5,721 nt of DNA from assembly GCA_023416875.1 (NCBI GenBank), contig JAEZGT010000200.1, positions 1-5,721 of the forward strand. Direction: 5' to 3'. This document shows, one piece after another, positions 1 to 5,721 of the stretch. The stretch's first letter is position 1, and each line of letters opens with the position of its first letter. Both the position numbers and the translations under genes were made by a program. Source of the stretch: Pseudomonadota bacterium (GTDB lineage Bacteria; Pseudomonadota; Gammaproteobacteria; Pseudomonadales; Cellvibrionaceae). Under the pieces are notes generated by a model, which was not told the origin of the DNA, searched no databases, and saw nothing but the letters and a program-made list of their open reading frames with translations.

Positions 1-260
1 TAATACTTGAAAGATTTTGATTCAATCAGGTTGGCGCTGTCGGACGGAATAATAAATTCGCCAATTGCTACCGCTGGCTTGCCGCCTGGAGATAACCAAC
101 TCAACTCGTATGCAGTCCACAGATCCGCCCCGAAAAATTCTTTTCTCGCCAGATTTTGGCGCGAAAGTTCTCGGGGGATAGGCTGCAGCAAGCTGGCATC
201 ATAATGTTCGACATAAATTTGGTGCTGGCCGAGCTTCAACTCACTCATTGGGTCATGCAT
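1..260 (-). CDS. queF: QueF, NADPH-dependent 7-cyano-7-deazaguanine reductase (N-terminal part)
   Basis: QueF reduces the nitrile preQ0 to the amine preQ1 with two NADPH, the last free-base step before queuosine is built into tRNA; it is a cytosolic T-fold (tunnelling-fold) enzyme. The 86 visible codons match the start of the long bimodular form (about 280 residues in E. coli): DASLLQ near residues 21-26, LWTAYELSWL at 47-56 and the family motif ESKSFK at 80-85, part of the NADPH-site signature that lies in the N-terminal half of this form. The catalytic Cys lies in the missing C-terminal half, so activity cannot be judged here. The ATG at 260-258 is preferred over an in-frame ATG at 248-246 because AGGTGA sits a few bases upstream of it. 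That ribosome site overlaps the stop codon of the permease gene, so translation is probably coupled. The frame is open to base 1, with no stop seen. Confidence 0.93.
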   Translation of the reverse strand, partial: MHDPMSELKLGQHQIYVEHYDASLLQPIPRELSRQNLARKEFFGADLWTAYELSWLSPGGKPAVAIGEFIIPSDSANLIESKSFKY

Positions 261-269
261 TTTTTCACC

Positions 270-1043
270 TCATGAGCGCAACTTGCGCCCTTTTTCCAGC
301 AGGTACCAGGCAAAAAGAAAAGCGCACACCAGCATCGCCGCAATACCGCCGATTGCCAAATTCACATCAACGTCAGACACTCCGAGAAACCCGTACCGAA
401 ACGCGTTCACCATATACAAAATGGGGTTGAACTGAGAAACCCCCTGCCAAAACTCCGGCAACATGCTAATAGAGTAAAAAACTCCACCAAAATAGGTAAG
501 CGGCGTCAGGATAAACGTTGGGATAATAGAAACATCGTCATAGGAATTAGCGAATATCGCATTAATTAATCCAGCGATGGAAAACAAAGACGATGTAAGC
601 AGTATCACCAATGTGGTGAGCCAGGGGTTTTCAATAATGAAGTTGGTGAAAAAAGTCGAAACAAGCGTCACTATCGCGCCGACTACCAAACCACGCAAAA
701 CCCCTCCGGCAGCATATCCAAGCAGAATCACGTAGCTGGGTGTCGGGCTCACCAAAAGCTCTTCGATACTGCGATGAAATTTTGCACTAAAAAATGAAGA
801 CGCCACATTAGCGTAGGAGTTATTAATAACGGCCATCATCACCAAGCCGGGCACAACAAACGACATATAATCGAAACCACCCATTTGGCCGATGCGCTCG
901 CCAATCAAATGCCCAAAAATGACGAAGTACAACCCCATAGTGATTACCGGCGGGATGAGCGTCTGCACCCAGATACGCACAAAACGCGTTACCTCTTTGC
1001 GTAAAATCGTGCGAAAGGCAATCCACTGCTGAACGACAGTCAC
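270..1043 (-). CDS. yadH: YadH-like ABC-2 type transporter permease
   Basis: Membrane subunit of a two-gene ABC transporter in the inner membrane; the substrate of the E. coli homologue is not established. The 257-residue protein closely resembles E. coli YadH (256 residues): RIWVQTLIPPVITM near 23-36, the stretch ANVASSFF at 78-85, IEELLVSPTP at 93-102, LTPLTYFGGVFYS at 179-191 and a C-terminal GRKLRS. About six hydrophobic segments are visible, near residues 27-47, 60-80, 104-132, 141-164, 171-191 and 229-249, as expected for the ABC-2 fold. The start is GTG, overlapping the ATPase stop in GTGA (4-nt overlap). A strong AGGAGGT lies about 6 nt upstream inside the ATPase gene, which supports this start and translational coupling. 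ABC-2 members often export polysaccharides, lipids or drugs, but nothing here fixes the substrate. Confidence 0.95.
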   Translation of the reverse strand: MTVVQQWIAFRTILRKEVTRFVRIWVQTLIPPVITMGLYFVIFGHLIGERIGQMGGFDYMSFVVPGLVMMAVINNSYANVASSFFSAKFHRSIEELLVSPTPSYVILLGYAAGGVLRGLVVGAIVTLVSTFFTNFIIENPWLTTLVILLTSSLFSIAGLINAIFANSYDDVSIIPTFILTPLTYFGGVFYSISMLPEFWQGVSQFNPILYMVNAFRYGFLGVSDVDVNLAIGGIAAMLVCAFLFAWYLLEKGRKLRS

Positions 1044-1996
1044 AGCGCACCTCCTGCATTGCCGCGTTTTTCGTGATTTTGCACCAGCGTCACGAACAAT
1101 TCTTCCAGCCGATTGACCTTGTTGCGCATACTGACCACCGTAATATTTTGTGCAGCGAGCTGCGCAAATAGATCATTGAGAGGCCGCCCTTTCTCCACTT
1201 CAACCTCAAGACTGTGAGGATCACGCAGACGCAACTGATAATTCACCACAGGCGGACACTCCGTGAGGTCCTCGCTCACGTCCAGCACAAATACTTCTCG
1301 ATTCAACTGCTTCAACAGTTTTTTCACGCTGGTATTTTCAACAATTTCCCCTTTGTTGATGATGGCCACATTGCGGCAGAGATTTTCGGCTTCTTCTAAA
1401 TAGTGGGTTGTCAGAATAATTGTGGTTCCCGCGCGATTGATTTCCGTCAGAAACTCCCACATGGAGCGGCGCAATTCGATATCGACGCCTGCGGTTGGCT
1501 CATCAAGGATTAACAGGCGTGGCCGATGCACCAATGCCCGCGCGATCATCAGACGGCGCTTCATTCCGCCGGAAAGATTCCGTGCAGGCTCGTTGCGCCT
1601 TTCCCATAAATTCAGCTGACGCAGCAAAGATTCCGCTGTCACGCCCGCTTCACGTCGCGGTACACCATAAAAACCCGCTTGATTTACGACTATGTTTTGA
1701 ACTTTTTCAAAAACACTGAAATTGAATTCCTGTGGGACAACGCCTATGCATTGTTTAGCGAGAGAAAAATTTTGGTCAATGTCATGACCGAAAACGGAAA
1801 TCGTCCCGGAAGTTTTCCTAACCAGAGAGGAAATAATGCCGATGGTGGTGGATTTGCCGGCGCCATTGGGTCCGAGCAGAGCAAAAAAATCTCCCGGCAT
1901 CACATCCAGGTCGATACTCTTGAGCGCGGTCAAACCGTTTCCATAGACCTTGCTCAATGCGCGAATAGAAAGTGCCGAAGGATGTGTAGCGGTCAT
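1040..1996 (-). CDS. yadG: YadG-like ABC transporter ATP-binding protein
   Basis: ATPase subunit that should pair with the downstream permease as a dimer and power transport at the cytoplasmic face. All nucleotide-binding motifs are present and intact: Walker A GPNGAGKST at 42-50, Q-loop Gln89 in VPQEFNF, signature LSGGM at 141-145, Walker B LLILDE at 161-166 (catalytic Glu166), D-loop AGVD at 169-172 and switch His198. The text from about residue 35 to 220 closely follows E. coli YadG (308 residues), including QNIVVNQAGFYGV and DIELRRSMWEFL. The C-terminal region of about 100 residues ends with NRLEELFVTLV, as in YadG, followed by a short divergent tail that carries the permease ribosome site. 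The first ATG gives the normal N-terminus; the sequence upstream has only a weak GGGA ribosome site. First gene of a yadG-yadH-queF transcription unit. Confidence 0.96.
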   Translation of the reverse strand: MTATHPSALSIRALSKVYGNGLTALKSIDLDVMPGDFFALLGPNGAGKSTTIGIISSLVRKTSGTISVFGHDIDQNFSLAKQCIGVVPQEFNFSVFEKVQNIVVNQAGFYGVPRREAGVTAESLLRQLNLWERRNEPARNLSGGMKRRLMIARALVHRPRLLILDEPTAGVDIELRRSMWEFLTEINRAGTTIILTTHYLEEAENLCRNVAIINKGEIVENTSVKKLLKQLNREVFVLDVSEDLTECPPVVNYQLRLRDPHSLEVEVEKGRPLNDLFAQLAAQNITVVSMRNKVNRLEELFVTLVQNHEKRGNAGGAL

Positions 1997-2016
1997 AGTC
2001 GTAACGTCCCGACAGG

Positions 2017-2045
2017 CATAAATTGCAGGGATGCAACTTTAACAA
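2017..2045 (-). promoter_or_regulatory. candidate promoter and internal inverted repeat upstream of yadG
   Basis: Read on the minus strand, TTGTTA (2045-2040) and TTTATG (2022-2017) are 17 bp apart, giving a weak sigma70-like pair that would start transcription about 14 nt before the yadG ATG. The spacer holds the inverted repeat TTGCA-N4-TGCAA (2023-2036), a layout suited to a repressor. The -10 match is poor (3 of 6), so this is a suggestion only. A separate promoter is expected here because a strong terminator separates yadG from the tRNA genes. Confidence 0.28.
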
Positions 2046-2121
2046 ATTTGGACGCAGCAACAACCCGCAAAACAAATTCGTTTGGATGATGCGCAGGAAT
2101 AAAAAGAAAATGCTTAAGCAG

Positions 2122-2234
<113 letters not shown>

Positions 2235-2238
2235 AAAT

Positions 2239-2314
2239 TGGCGTCCCCAAGGGGATTCGAACCCCTGTTACTGCCGTGAAAGGGCGGTGTCCTAGGCCTC
2301 TAGACGATGGGGAC
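2239..2314 (-). tRNA. tRNA-Glu(TTC)
   Basis: A 76-nt cloverleaf read on the minus strand. The acceptor stem GTCCCCA/TGGGGAC has 7 bp, the D arm is GTCT..GGAC, the anticodon stem CCGCC/GGCAG (last pair non-canonical) encloses the loop CTTTCAC, and the T arm AGGGG/CCCCT encloses the loop TTCGAAT. The anticodon TTC (2278-2280) reads GAA and GAG glutamate codons. The CCA end is encoded (2241-2239). It is the first tRNA behind the promoter at 2355-2383. tRNA-Glu also serves haem synthesis through glutamyl-tRNA reductase in most gammaproteobacteria. Confidence 0.98.
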
Positions 2315-2354
2315 TTAATCTTCAACAACTGCGTTGTCGTCTGAAGTGGGGCGC

Positions 2355-2383
2355 ATTCTATTGGCGAGGGTGGGGGCTGTCAA
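2355..2383 (-). promoter_or_regulatory. sigma70 promoter of the tRNA-Glu/tRNA-Gly operon
   Basis: On the minus strand a perfect -35 box TTGACA (2383-2378), a 17-bp spacer and the -10 box TAGAAT (2360-2355) precede the tRNAs. Transcription should start near 2348, leaving a leader of about 33 nt for RNase P to remove. The discriminator just after the -10 box is GC-rich (GCGCCCC), the usual mark of stable-RNA promoters under stringent (ppGpp) control. Upstream of the -35 box, 2384-2410 is strongly A/T with A and T tracts, resembling an UP element for the RNA polymerase alpha subunit. The boxes are seen directly; the regulation is inferred. Confidence 0.9.
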
Positions 2384-2604
2384 CACTTTTATAAAAACTT
2401 TTTTGTTCATTTCTTTTTTGCGCAACGGTAGTTACTGGCGACTTATCAGCAACGCGTATTTCCTCAGCAATCTGTTTGGATTTCAATCACATAGAACAAC
2501 AAGCGTGCTGCAGAAAAGCTTATTGCGCGCCAATGACGGACGGGCGGTTTGCAAGGCACTCCCCCAGTGACTAGCCTTTATGTAAGGCCCAAACGATACC
2601 CACA
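2384..2604. other. gene-free spacer between the tRNA promoter and the membrane-protein gene
   Basis: No tRNA, no convincing open frame and no repeat family is visible on either strand. The left 30 bases are the A/T-rich upstream element of the tRNA promoter. The only sigma70-like pair found for the plus-strand gene is TTGCAA (2549-2554) with TAGCCT (2572-2577) at 17-bp spacing, which is a poor match. It would give a leader of about 20 nt with no ribosome site near the ATG. Confidence 0.5.
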
Positions 2605-3393
2605 ATGTCCTCCGTTGCCATAATCACGTCGATCATAGTGCTGCTCGCCGGCTTGGTGTGCTATGCGTTTATCTCGCAGACCATGTCACAAAAGCGGCAG
2701 CAGCGAGAGCGCCTGCTGATGGCGCTGAAAAGTCGCGTGCGCAATTTTAAATTCATGCTTAACGGCTTTCCCACCGGGTTCCTGCCTAAGGAGCTTACCC
2801 TGTTGGTGCAGCGCAGCCTGTTGCAGCTGCTTGAGCAACTGGTCAAGCTCGAACCTGGTAACGGGACGCATAAAGAGGACCTGCAGGTCATTACCCAACA
2901 GATTGCGGAAGCGCAGCGCCAACCGCCGCAAAGACACCAGCCGGTTACTGTGGATAATCCGCAAAAAACCCGGGAAATTAAGACTAGCCTCGAAGAGCTT
3001 TATAAATTCATTTTTCATCTGGAAGGCAAAAAAAATCTCACCAAAGCGCAGGCTGACGTCCATCGAGGCATGATCCGTCACCTGGTTTTACAGCTGGCTG
3101 TCGATACTTACGCAGCTCACGGTCGCATCGCTCGGGAAAAAGGTAAATTGCGCCTCGCCATCCACTATTTTGATCTCGCCCAAAAGCTGATGACAAAGGA
3201 ACGAACTGCGGGGAACTTTGACGCGCGCATCGCGCAGATGCGCGCGTCCATCAAGGATCTGGAGGACCGGCTTCACAACGAGAGCAATGAAGCCGCTGAA
3301 GTCGCAAAGGATGAAGGGGATCAAACCACTGTCAATAGTGAATGGGACAAGTTCACGCAGGAGAACTGGAAGAAAAAGCAGATCTACGACTGA
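2605..3393 (+). CDS. single-pass membrane-anchored protein with TPR-like segment, function unknown
   Basis: I do not recognise a named family. The 262-residue protein begins with a hydrophobic segment (about residues 4-23) followed by a basic stretch (KRQQRER, 30-36). This points to an N-terminal anchor with the bulk of the protein in the cytoplasm. Residues 36-105 look helical, with GFPTGFLPKELTLLV (54-68) as a distinctive patch. A polar Gln/Pro-rich linker (about 103-120) separates this from a second helical part. Residues 165-198 (around AREKGKLRLAIHYFDLAQKL) have the Gly/Ala spacing of a single tetratricopeptide repeat, which suggests protein-protein contact. The tail is charged (from about 205), with a final KKKQ. 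An in-frame TAG at 2572 rules out a longer start. There is no clear Shine-Dalgarno site; TAAGG lies 17 nt away, so translation may be weak. The 3' end overlaps msrB tail to tail by 10 bp. Confidence 0.85.
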   Translation: MSSVAIITSIIVLLAGLVCYAFISQTMSQKRQQRERLLMALKSRVRNFKFMLNGFPTGFLPKELTLLVQRSLLQLLEQLVKLEPGNGTHKEDLQVITQQIAEAQRQPPQRHQPVTVDNPQKTREIKTSLEELYKFIFHLEGKKNLTKAQADVHRGMIRHLVLQLAVDTYAAHGRIAREKGKLRLAIHYFDLAQKLMTKERTAGNFDARIAQMRASIKDLEDRLHNESNEAAEVAKDEGDQTTVNSEWDKFTQENWKKKQIYD

Positions 3394-3803
3394 CCAGGCT
3401 CTTGGTCAATCGCCTCTTCCAGTTTCAGCGACGCGGAGTTAACGCAATAGCGAAGCCCGGTCGGGGCGGGGCCGTCAGGAAAAACATGACCCAAGTGCGC
3501 GCCGCAGCGCTCACAGACGATTTCCGTGCGAACCATGCCGTGACTCAAATCCCTCGCCTCTGCAACCACACCCTGTTTTACCGGCTGGTAGAAGCTCGGC
3601 CAACCCGAGCCCGAGTCATATTTGGTGGCGGAGGAAAACAGAGGTCCGCCACAGCAGCGGCATAGGTAAATACCGTCCTTTTTGCAATCCCAATACTCGC
3701 CTGTGAAAGGCCGTTCAGTGCCTTTACCTCGGCAAATATGGAACTCCTCCGGCGTCAGTTGCTCCCGCCACAGCTCATCGTTTTTTAAAGTGTTATCTGA
3801 CAT
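3384..3803 (-). CDS. msrB: peptide-methionine (R)-S-oxide reductase MsrB
   Basis: MsrB reduces methionine-R-sulfoxide in damaged proteins back to methionine, with reducing power normally from thioredoxin. The 139 residues cover the single SelR domain: GTERPFTGEYW at 28-38, a zinc site of Cys48/Cys51 (CRCC) and Cys97/Cys100 (CERC), GWPSFYQP at 67-74, HLGHVFPDGP at 103-112 and catalytic Cys120 in RYCVNSASL. No signal peptide is visible, so it is cytosolic. The usual resolving cysteine position (SGCGWPSF in E. coli MsrB) is Ser66 here. Cys24 (HICRGKG) and Cys40 are extra cysteines that could take over that role. The ATG has a good ribosome site, AGGTGG, 7 nt upstream. The gene is divergent from alaA and convergent with the membrane-protein gene. 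Confidence 0.97.
   Translation of the reverse strand: MSDNTLKNDELWREQLTPEEFHICRGKGTERPFTGEYWDCKKDGIYLCRCCGGPLFSSATKYDSGSGWPSFYQPVKQGVVAEARDLSHGMVRTEIVCERCGAHLGHVFPDGPAPTGLRYCVNSASLKLEEAIDQEPGQS
3391..3408. repeat. small inverted repeat at the convergent gene ends
   Basis: TGACCA-N6-TGGTCA, a 6-bp stem with a 6-nt loop, begins at the TGA stop of the plus-strand gene and lies within the last codons of msrB. No T-run follows on either side, so it is at best a weak or attenuating hairpin. No better terminator is visible between the two convergent genes. Confidence 0.4.
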
Positions 3804-3970
3804 AATCGCCCACCTGCTACTCTTGATATTGAGCGCCTTCGCTCCGGCGCCAATAAATCTTCTACTGACACAGCCCGATCGAAACCACCATTCACTGGCA
3901 TGGCCGTCCGGTCCTCAGACAGTAATCTGCATCCATTGATCCAGGCGATTAGAAAGGTAACCACAACACA
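3804..3970. promoter_or_regulatory. divergent msrB/alaA control region
   Basis: This 167-bp spacer must hold promoters for both genes. For msrB the best pair on the minus strand is TTGGCG (3853-3848) with AATATC (3830-3825) at 17-bp spacing, which is weak. The inverted repeat GAGCG-N4-CGCTC (3831-3844) lies within its spacer and could be an operator or simply a hairpin. For alaA I see no convincing promoter pair; its ribosome site is only AAGG about 13 nt before the ATG. The region is required by the gene layout, but the specific boxes are tentative. Confidence 0.35.
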
Positions 3971-5185
3971 ATGCAATACATCGAAAAATCGAAAAAGCTG
4001 GAAGGGGTTTGTTACGACATTCGCGGCCCGGTGCTCGATCATGCAACTCGTCTGGAAGAAGAAGGCCACCGCATTCTTAAGCTCAATATTGGCAACCCCG
4101 CACCGTTTGGCTTTGATGCCCCCGACGAAATTATTGCTGATGTCATTCACAATCTGCGCGCAGCGCAAGGTTATACCGCATCCAAAGGCTTGTTCCCCGC
4201 GCGCAAAGCGATCATGCATGAGTGTCAGCGCCTGGACATCCCGGGCGTGGAAATCGACGATATTTTCCTCGGCAACGGCGTCAGCGAGCTGATTGTCATG
4301 GCCTGCCAAGCCCTGCTGAATAATGGCGACGAGGTATTGGTCCCCTCTCCTGACTACCCCCTATGGACAGCGGCGGTCAATCTCGCCGGCGGGAAGGCCG
4401 TCCACTACTTGTGCGACGAACAATCGGATTGGTACCCCGATATCGACGATATCCGCAGCAAAGTCACCAGCAAAACCCGCGCAATCGTAGTTATCAATCC
4501 GAACAACCCGACAGGTGCCGTCTACAGCGAGGATTTGCTCGAACAGATTGTGCAGGTTGCCAGGGAAAACCAGTTGGTCATTTTCGCCGACGAAATCTAC
4601 AGCAAAATTGTCTACGACGGCGCCGAATACATTCCCCTCGGTCGCCTCGCCCAGGATGTACTTTGCGTCAGCTTCAACGGGCTTTCCAAAACCTACCGGC
4701 TGGCGGGATTCCGCTCCGGCTGGCTGGTATTCAGCGGGGCGAAACATTTGGCGCGTGAATATATCAAGGGCGTTGAGATGCTCGCGTCCATGCGCCTATG
4801 CGCGAACGTACCAGCTATGTATGCAGTCCAGACCGCGCTGGGCGGCTATCAAAGCATCAATGAACTGATCCTGCCGGGCGGGCGCCTGCTTGAGCAGCGC
4901 AACGCCGCCTGGTCCGCCCTCAATTCGATCCCCGGCGTGAGTTGCGTCAAGCCTAAAGGGGCCATCTACATGTTCCCAAAGATTGATCGAAACTATTACA
5001 ACTTCGCCGATGATCAGCAGCTCATCTTGGATTTTCTGATCCAATACAAGGTTCTGCTGGTACAAGGGACGGCATTTAACTGGCCGCAACCGGACCACGC
5101 TCGAATTGTGTTCCTGCCTGTGGTGGATGAGCTGAATCGAGCGGTTGAAAAACTCGGGCAATTTCTCCAACGCTACGTGAAATAG
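3971..5185 (+). CDS. alaA: AlaA, PLP-dependent glutamate-pyruvate aminotransferase
   Basis: Class I/II aminotransferase that transfers the amino group from glutamate to pyruvate, making alanine and 2-oxoglutarate in the cytosol. At 404 residues it matches E. coli AlaA (YfbQ, 405) from end to end: IEKSKKLEGVCYDIRGPV at the start, LNIGNPAPFGFDAPDEI at 38-54, GNGVSELI at 101-108, PSPDYPLWTAAV at 125-136, NPNNPTGAVYS at 176-186 and FADEIY at 205-210 (PLP-contacting Asp207 and Tyr210). The Schiff-base Lys240 lies in FNGLSKTYR, and MLASMRLCANVPA and VQGTAFNWP follow. The C-terminal Arg378 (DHARIV) should bind the substrate carboxylate. No key residue is missing. The start agrees with the family N-terminus although the ribosome site is distant. 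The next gene begins 10 nt after the stop, probably in the same operon. Confidence 0.96.
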   Translation: MQYIEKSKKLEGVCYDIRGPVLDHATRLEEEGHRILKLNIGNPAPFGFDAPDEIIADVIHNLRAAQGYTASKGLFPARKAIMHECQRLDIPGVEIDDIFLGNGVSELIVMACQALLNNGDEVLVPSPDYPLWTAAVNLAGGKAVHYLCDEQSDWYPDIDDIRSKVTSKTRAIVVINPNNPTGAVYSEDLLEQIVQVARENQLVIFADEIYSKIVYDGAEYIPLGRLAQDVLCVSFNGLSKTYRLAGFRSGWLVFSGAKHLAREYIKGVEMLASMRLCANVPAMYAVQTALGGYQSINELILPGGRLLEQRNAAWSALNSIPGVSCVKPKGAIYMFPKIDRNYYNFADDQQLILDFLIQYKVLLVQGTAFNWPQPDHARIVFLPVVDELNRAVEKLGQFLQRYVK

Positions 5186-5195
5186 CGAGGCGCGC

Positions 5196-5639
5196 GTGTC
5201 GGATCTGCATATAGACGACTTTTACCGGGACGCGGCCAAGATTCTGGCGACGCTGTACGGACAGTTCCCCCGCAAGATCACCCTGTACGTGGAGGATATT
5301 TGCGGGCCGGACACACCGGACGAATTCGGCCTGCACAGCCCCCGCCATCAGGCGTGTTTTCACACTATGATGTGGCTGGGCAGCAGCGATTATCTGCGTT
5401 ATGAGCAGGCGGTGCGCCAGGAGGCTTTGGATCAGGTGACGCTGACCCATCGGGGCTTTCTGATATTGGGTTCTGCCTTTCCTGAGCAAGAGGAATCCTC
5501 CTTGCCGCGGGATGGCAGCCTCGCCATCCATCGCATCCGCCAGGAATTACGTGACGGCACCTCCTACAGTCTTGCAGAGGTCATGCAGAAGGTCATGCTG
5601 ATGTCGCGCAGTCTGGGAGATATTCCGAGGATCATCTGA
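5196..5639 (+). CDS. conserved-looking 147-residue protein downstream of alaA, function unknown
   Basis: I do not recognise a named domain, though I recall a similar small gene next to alaA-like aminotransferase genes in pseudomonads. The start is GTG with GAGG 5 nt upstream, and the gap from alaA is only 10 nt, so the two are probably co-transcribed. The soluble sequence begins with a helical stretch (FYRDAAKILATLYGQFP), then ITLYVEDICGPDTPDEFGLHSPRHQA. The part from about residue 50 to 92 (MMWLGSSDYLRYE, then ALDQVTLTHRGFLIL) resembles the last helix and hairpin wing of a winged-helix fold, where a 'xLTxxGxxxL' pattern is common. That resemblance is inference. The C-terminal quarter is again helical. 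No signal peptide, membrane segment or metal-binding motif is visible. The stop codon lies inside a long inverted repeat. Confidence 0.88.
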   Translation: MSDLHIDDFYRDAAKILATLYGQFPRKITLYVEDICGPDTPDEFGLHSPRHQACFHTMMWLGSSDYLRYEQAVRQEALDQVTLTHRGFLILGSAFPEQEESSLPRDGSLAIHRIRQELRDGTSYSLAEVMQKVMLMSRSLGDIPRII

Positions 5640-5663
5640 TGCTTCATGTGAAGCATCAGATGA
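5632..5663. repeat. 15-bp inverted repeat over the stop codon of the alaA-linked gene
   Basis: Two perfect 15-bp arms (5632-5646 and 5649-5663) are separated by TG. As RNA this would form a long stem with a tight loop. No T-run follows on the plus strand and none precedes it for the minus strand, so it is not a textbook intrinsic terminator. It may act as a 3'-end stabilising or rho-assisted stop, or as a protein-binding palindrome. Confidence 0.7.
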
Positions 5664-5667
5664 AGAA

Positions 5668-5685
5668 TGCCTAACTAAATAGGCA
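5668..5685. repeat. small hairpin TGCCTA-N6-TAGGCA
   Basis: A 6-bp stem with a 6-nt A/T-rich loop lies 4 bp after the long inverted repeat and 9 bp before a possible minus-strand stop codon. On the plus strand it is followed by AGAAGGGATTTATTT, which is not a clean U-run. Together with the preceding repeat it probably marks the transcript end between convergent genes. Confidence 0.4.
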
Positions 5686-5694
5686 AGAAGGGAT

Positions 5695-5721
5695 TTATTT
5701 AACTTTGGCCATGGTTTTGGC
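5695..5721 (-). CDS. possible C-terminal end of a convergent gene
   Basis: The minus-strand frame entering at the right edge encodes AKTMAKVK and then stops at TAA (5697-5695). Eight codons are too few to identify a protein. The only support is the position, directly behind two hairpins that look like a convergent transcript boundary. Confidence 0.2.
   Translation of the reverse strand, partial: AKTMAKVK

Noticed and set aside
7..204. Plus-strand open frame of 65 codons at the left edge
   Set aside because: It is antisense to the well-matched N-terminus of QueF and has no ribosome site or recognisable protein content.
2334..2570. Plus-strand open frame of 78 codons in the spacer
   Set aside because: It runs over the tRNA promoter, has no ribosome site and no protein-like composition; it arises from the A/T-rich stretch.
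3785..4309. Minus-strand open frame of 174 codons
   Set aside because: It is antisense to the 5' part of alaA and crosses the control region; alaA matches its family throughout.
5076..5531. Minus-strand open frame of 151 codons
   Set aside because: It is antisense across the end of alaA and the following gene, which have coherent frames, spacing and ribosome sites.

Overview
The window is an ordinary chromosomal segment of a gammaproteobacterium. It carries close relatives of Escherichia coli YadG, YadH and AlaA, a bimodular-type QueF, an MsrB and a tRNA-Glu/tRNA-Gly pair. Two further genes encode conserved-looking proteins with no name I recognise. From memory, pseudomonads keep a similar gene neighbourhood (queF, ABC pair, tRNA-Gly/Glu, msrB, alaA-like aminotransferase). 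The base composition is moderate, which would fit a relative such as the Cellvibrio/Saccharophagus/Teredinibacter group, but that placement is inference. I see no insertion sequence, phage gene, CRISPR array or other mobile signature.

Left part (1-2383, all read on the minus strand). A strong consensus sigma70 promoter drives tRNA-Glu(UUC) and tRNA-Gly(GCC), separated by only 4 nt. A near-ideal hairpin terminator abuts the second tRNA. Then follows a tightly packed set of genes: yadG (ABC ATPase), yadH (ABC-2 membrane permease, 4-nt overlap with yadG) and queF (queuosine precursor reductase, 9 nt after yadH, leaving the window at base 1). The ATPase and permease should form one exporter-like inner-membrane complex of unknown substrate. 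QueF makes preQ1 for tRNA queuosine modification.

Middle (2384-3970). An AT-rich, gene-free spacer leads into a plus-strand gene for a 262-aa single-pass membrane-anchored protein with a TPR-like segment and no assigned function. It converges on msrB (minus strand), and the two coding regions overlap tail to tail by 10 bp. MsrB repairs methionine-R-sulfoxide. It has Ser where the usual resolving cysteine sits.

Right part (3971-5721, plus strand). alaA, a PLP-dependent glutamate-pyruvate aminotransferase, is divergent from msrB. It is followed after 10 nt by a 147-aa conserved-looking gene of unknown function, probably in the same operon. A 15-bp inverted repeat spans that gene's stop codon, a second small hairpin follows, and a few codons of a possible convergent gene may enter at the right edge.

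I did not find a new defence, mobile or regulatory system. The points most worth a second look are the two unknown proteins, the MsrB cysteine arrangement, the very compact tRNA operon, and the convergent overlap and inverted repeats at gene ends.
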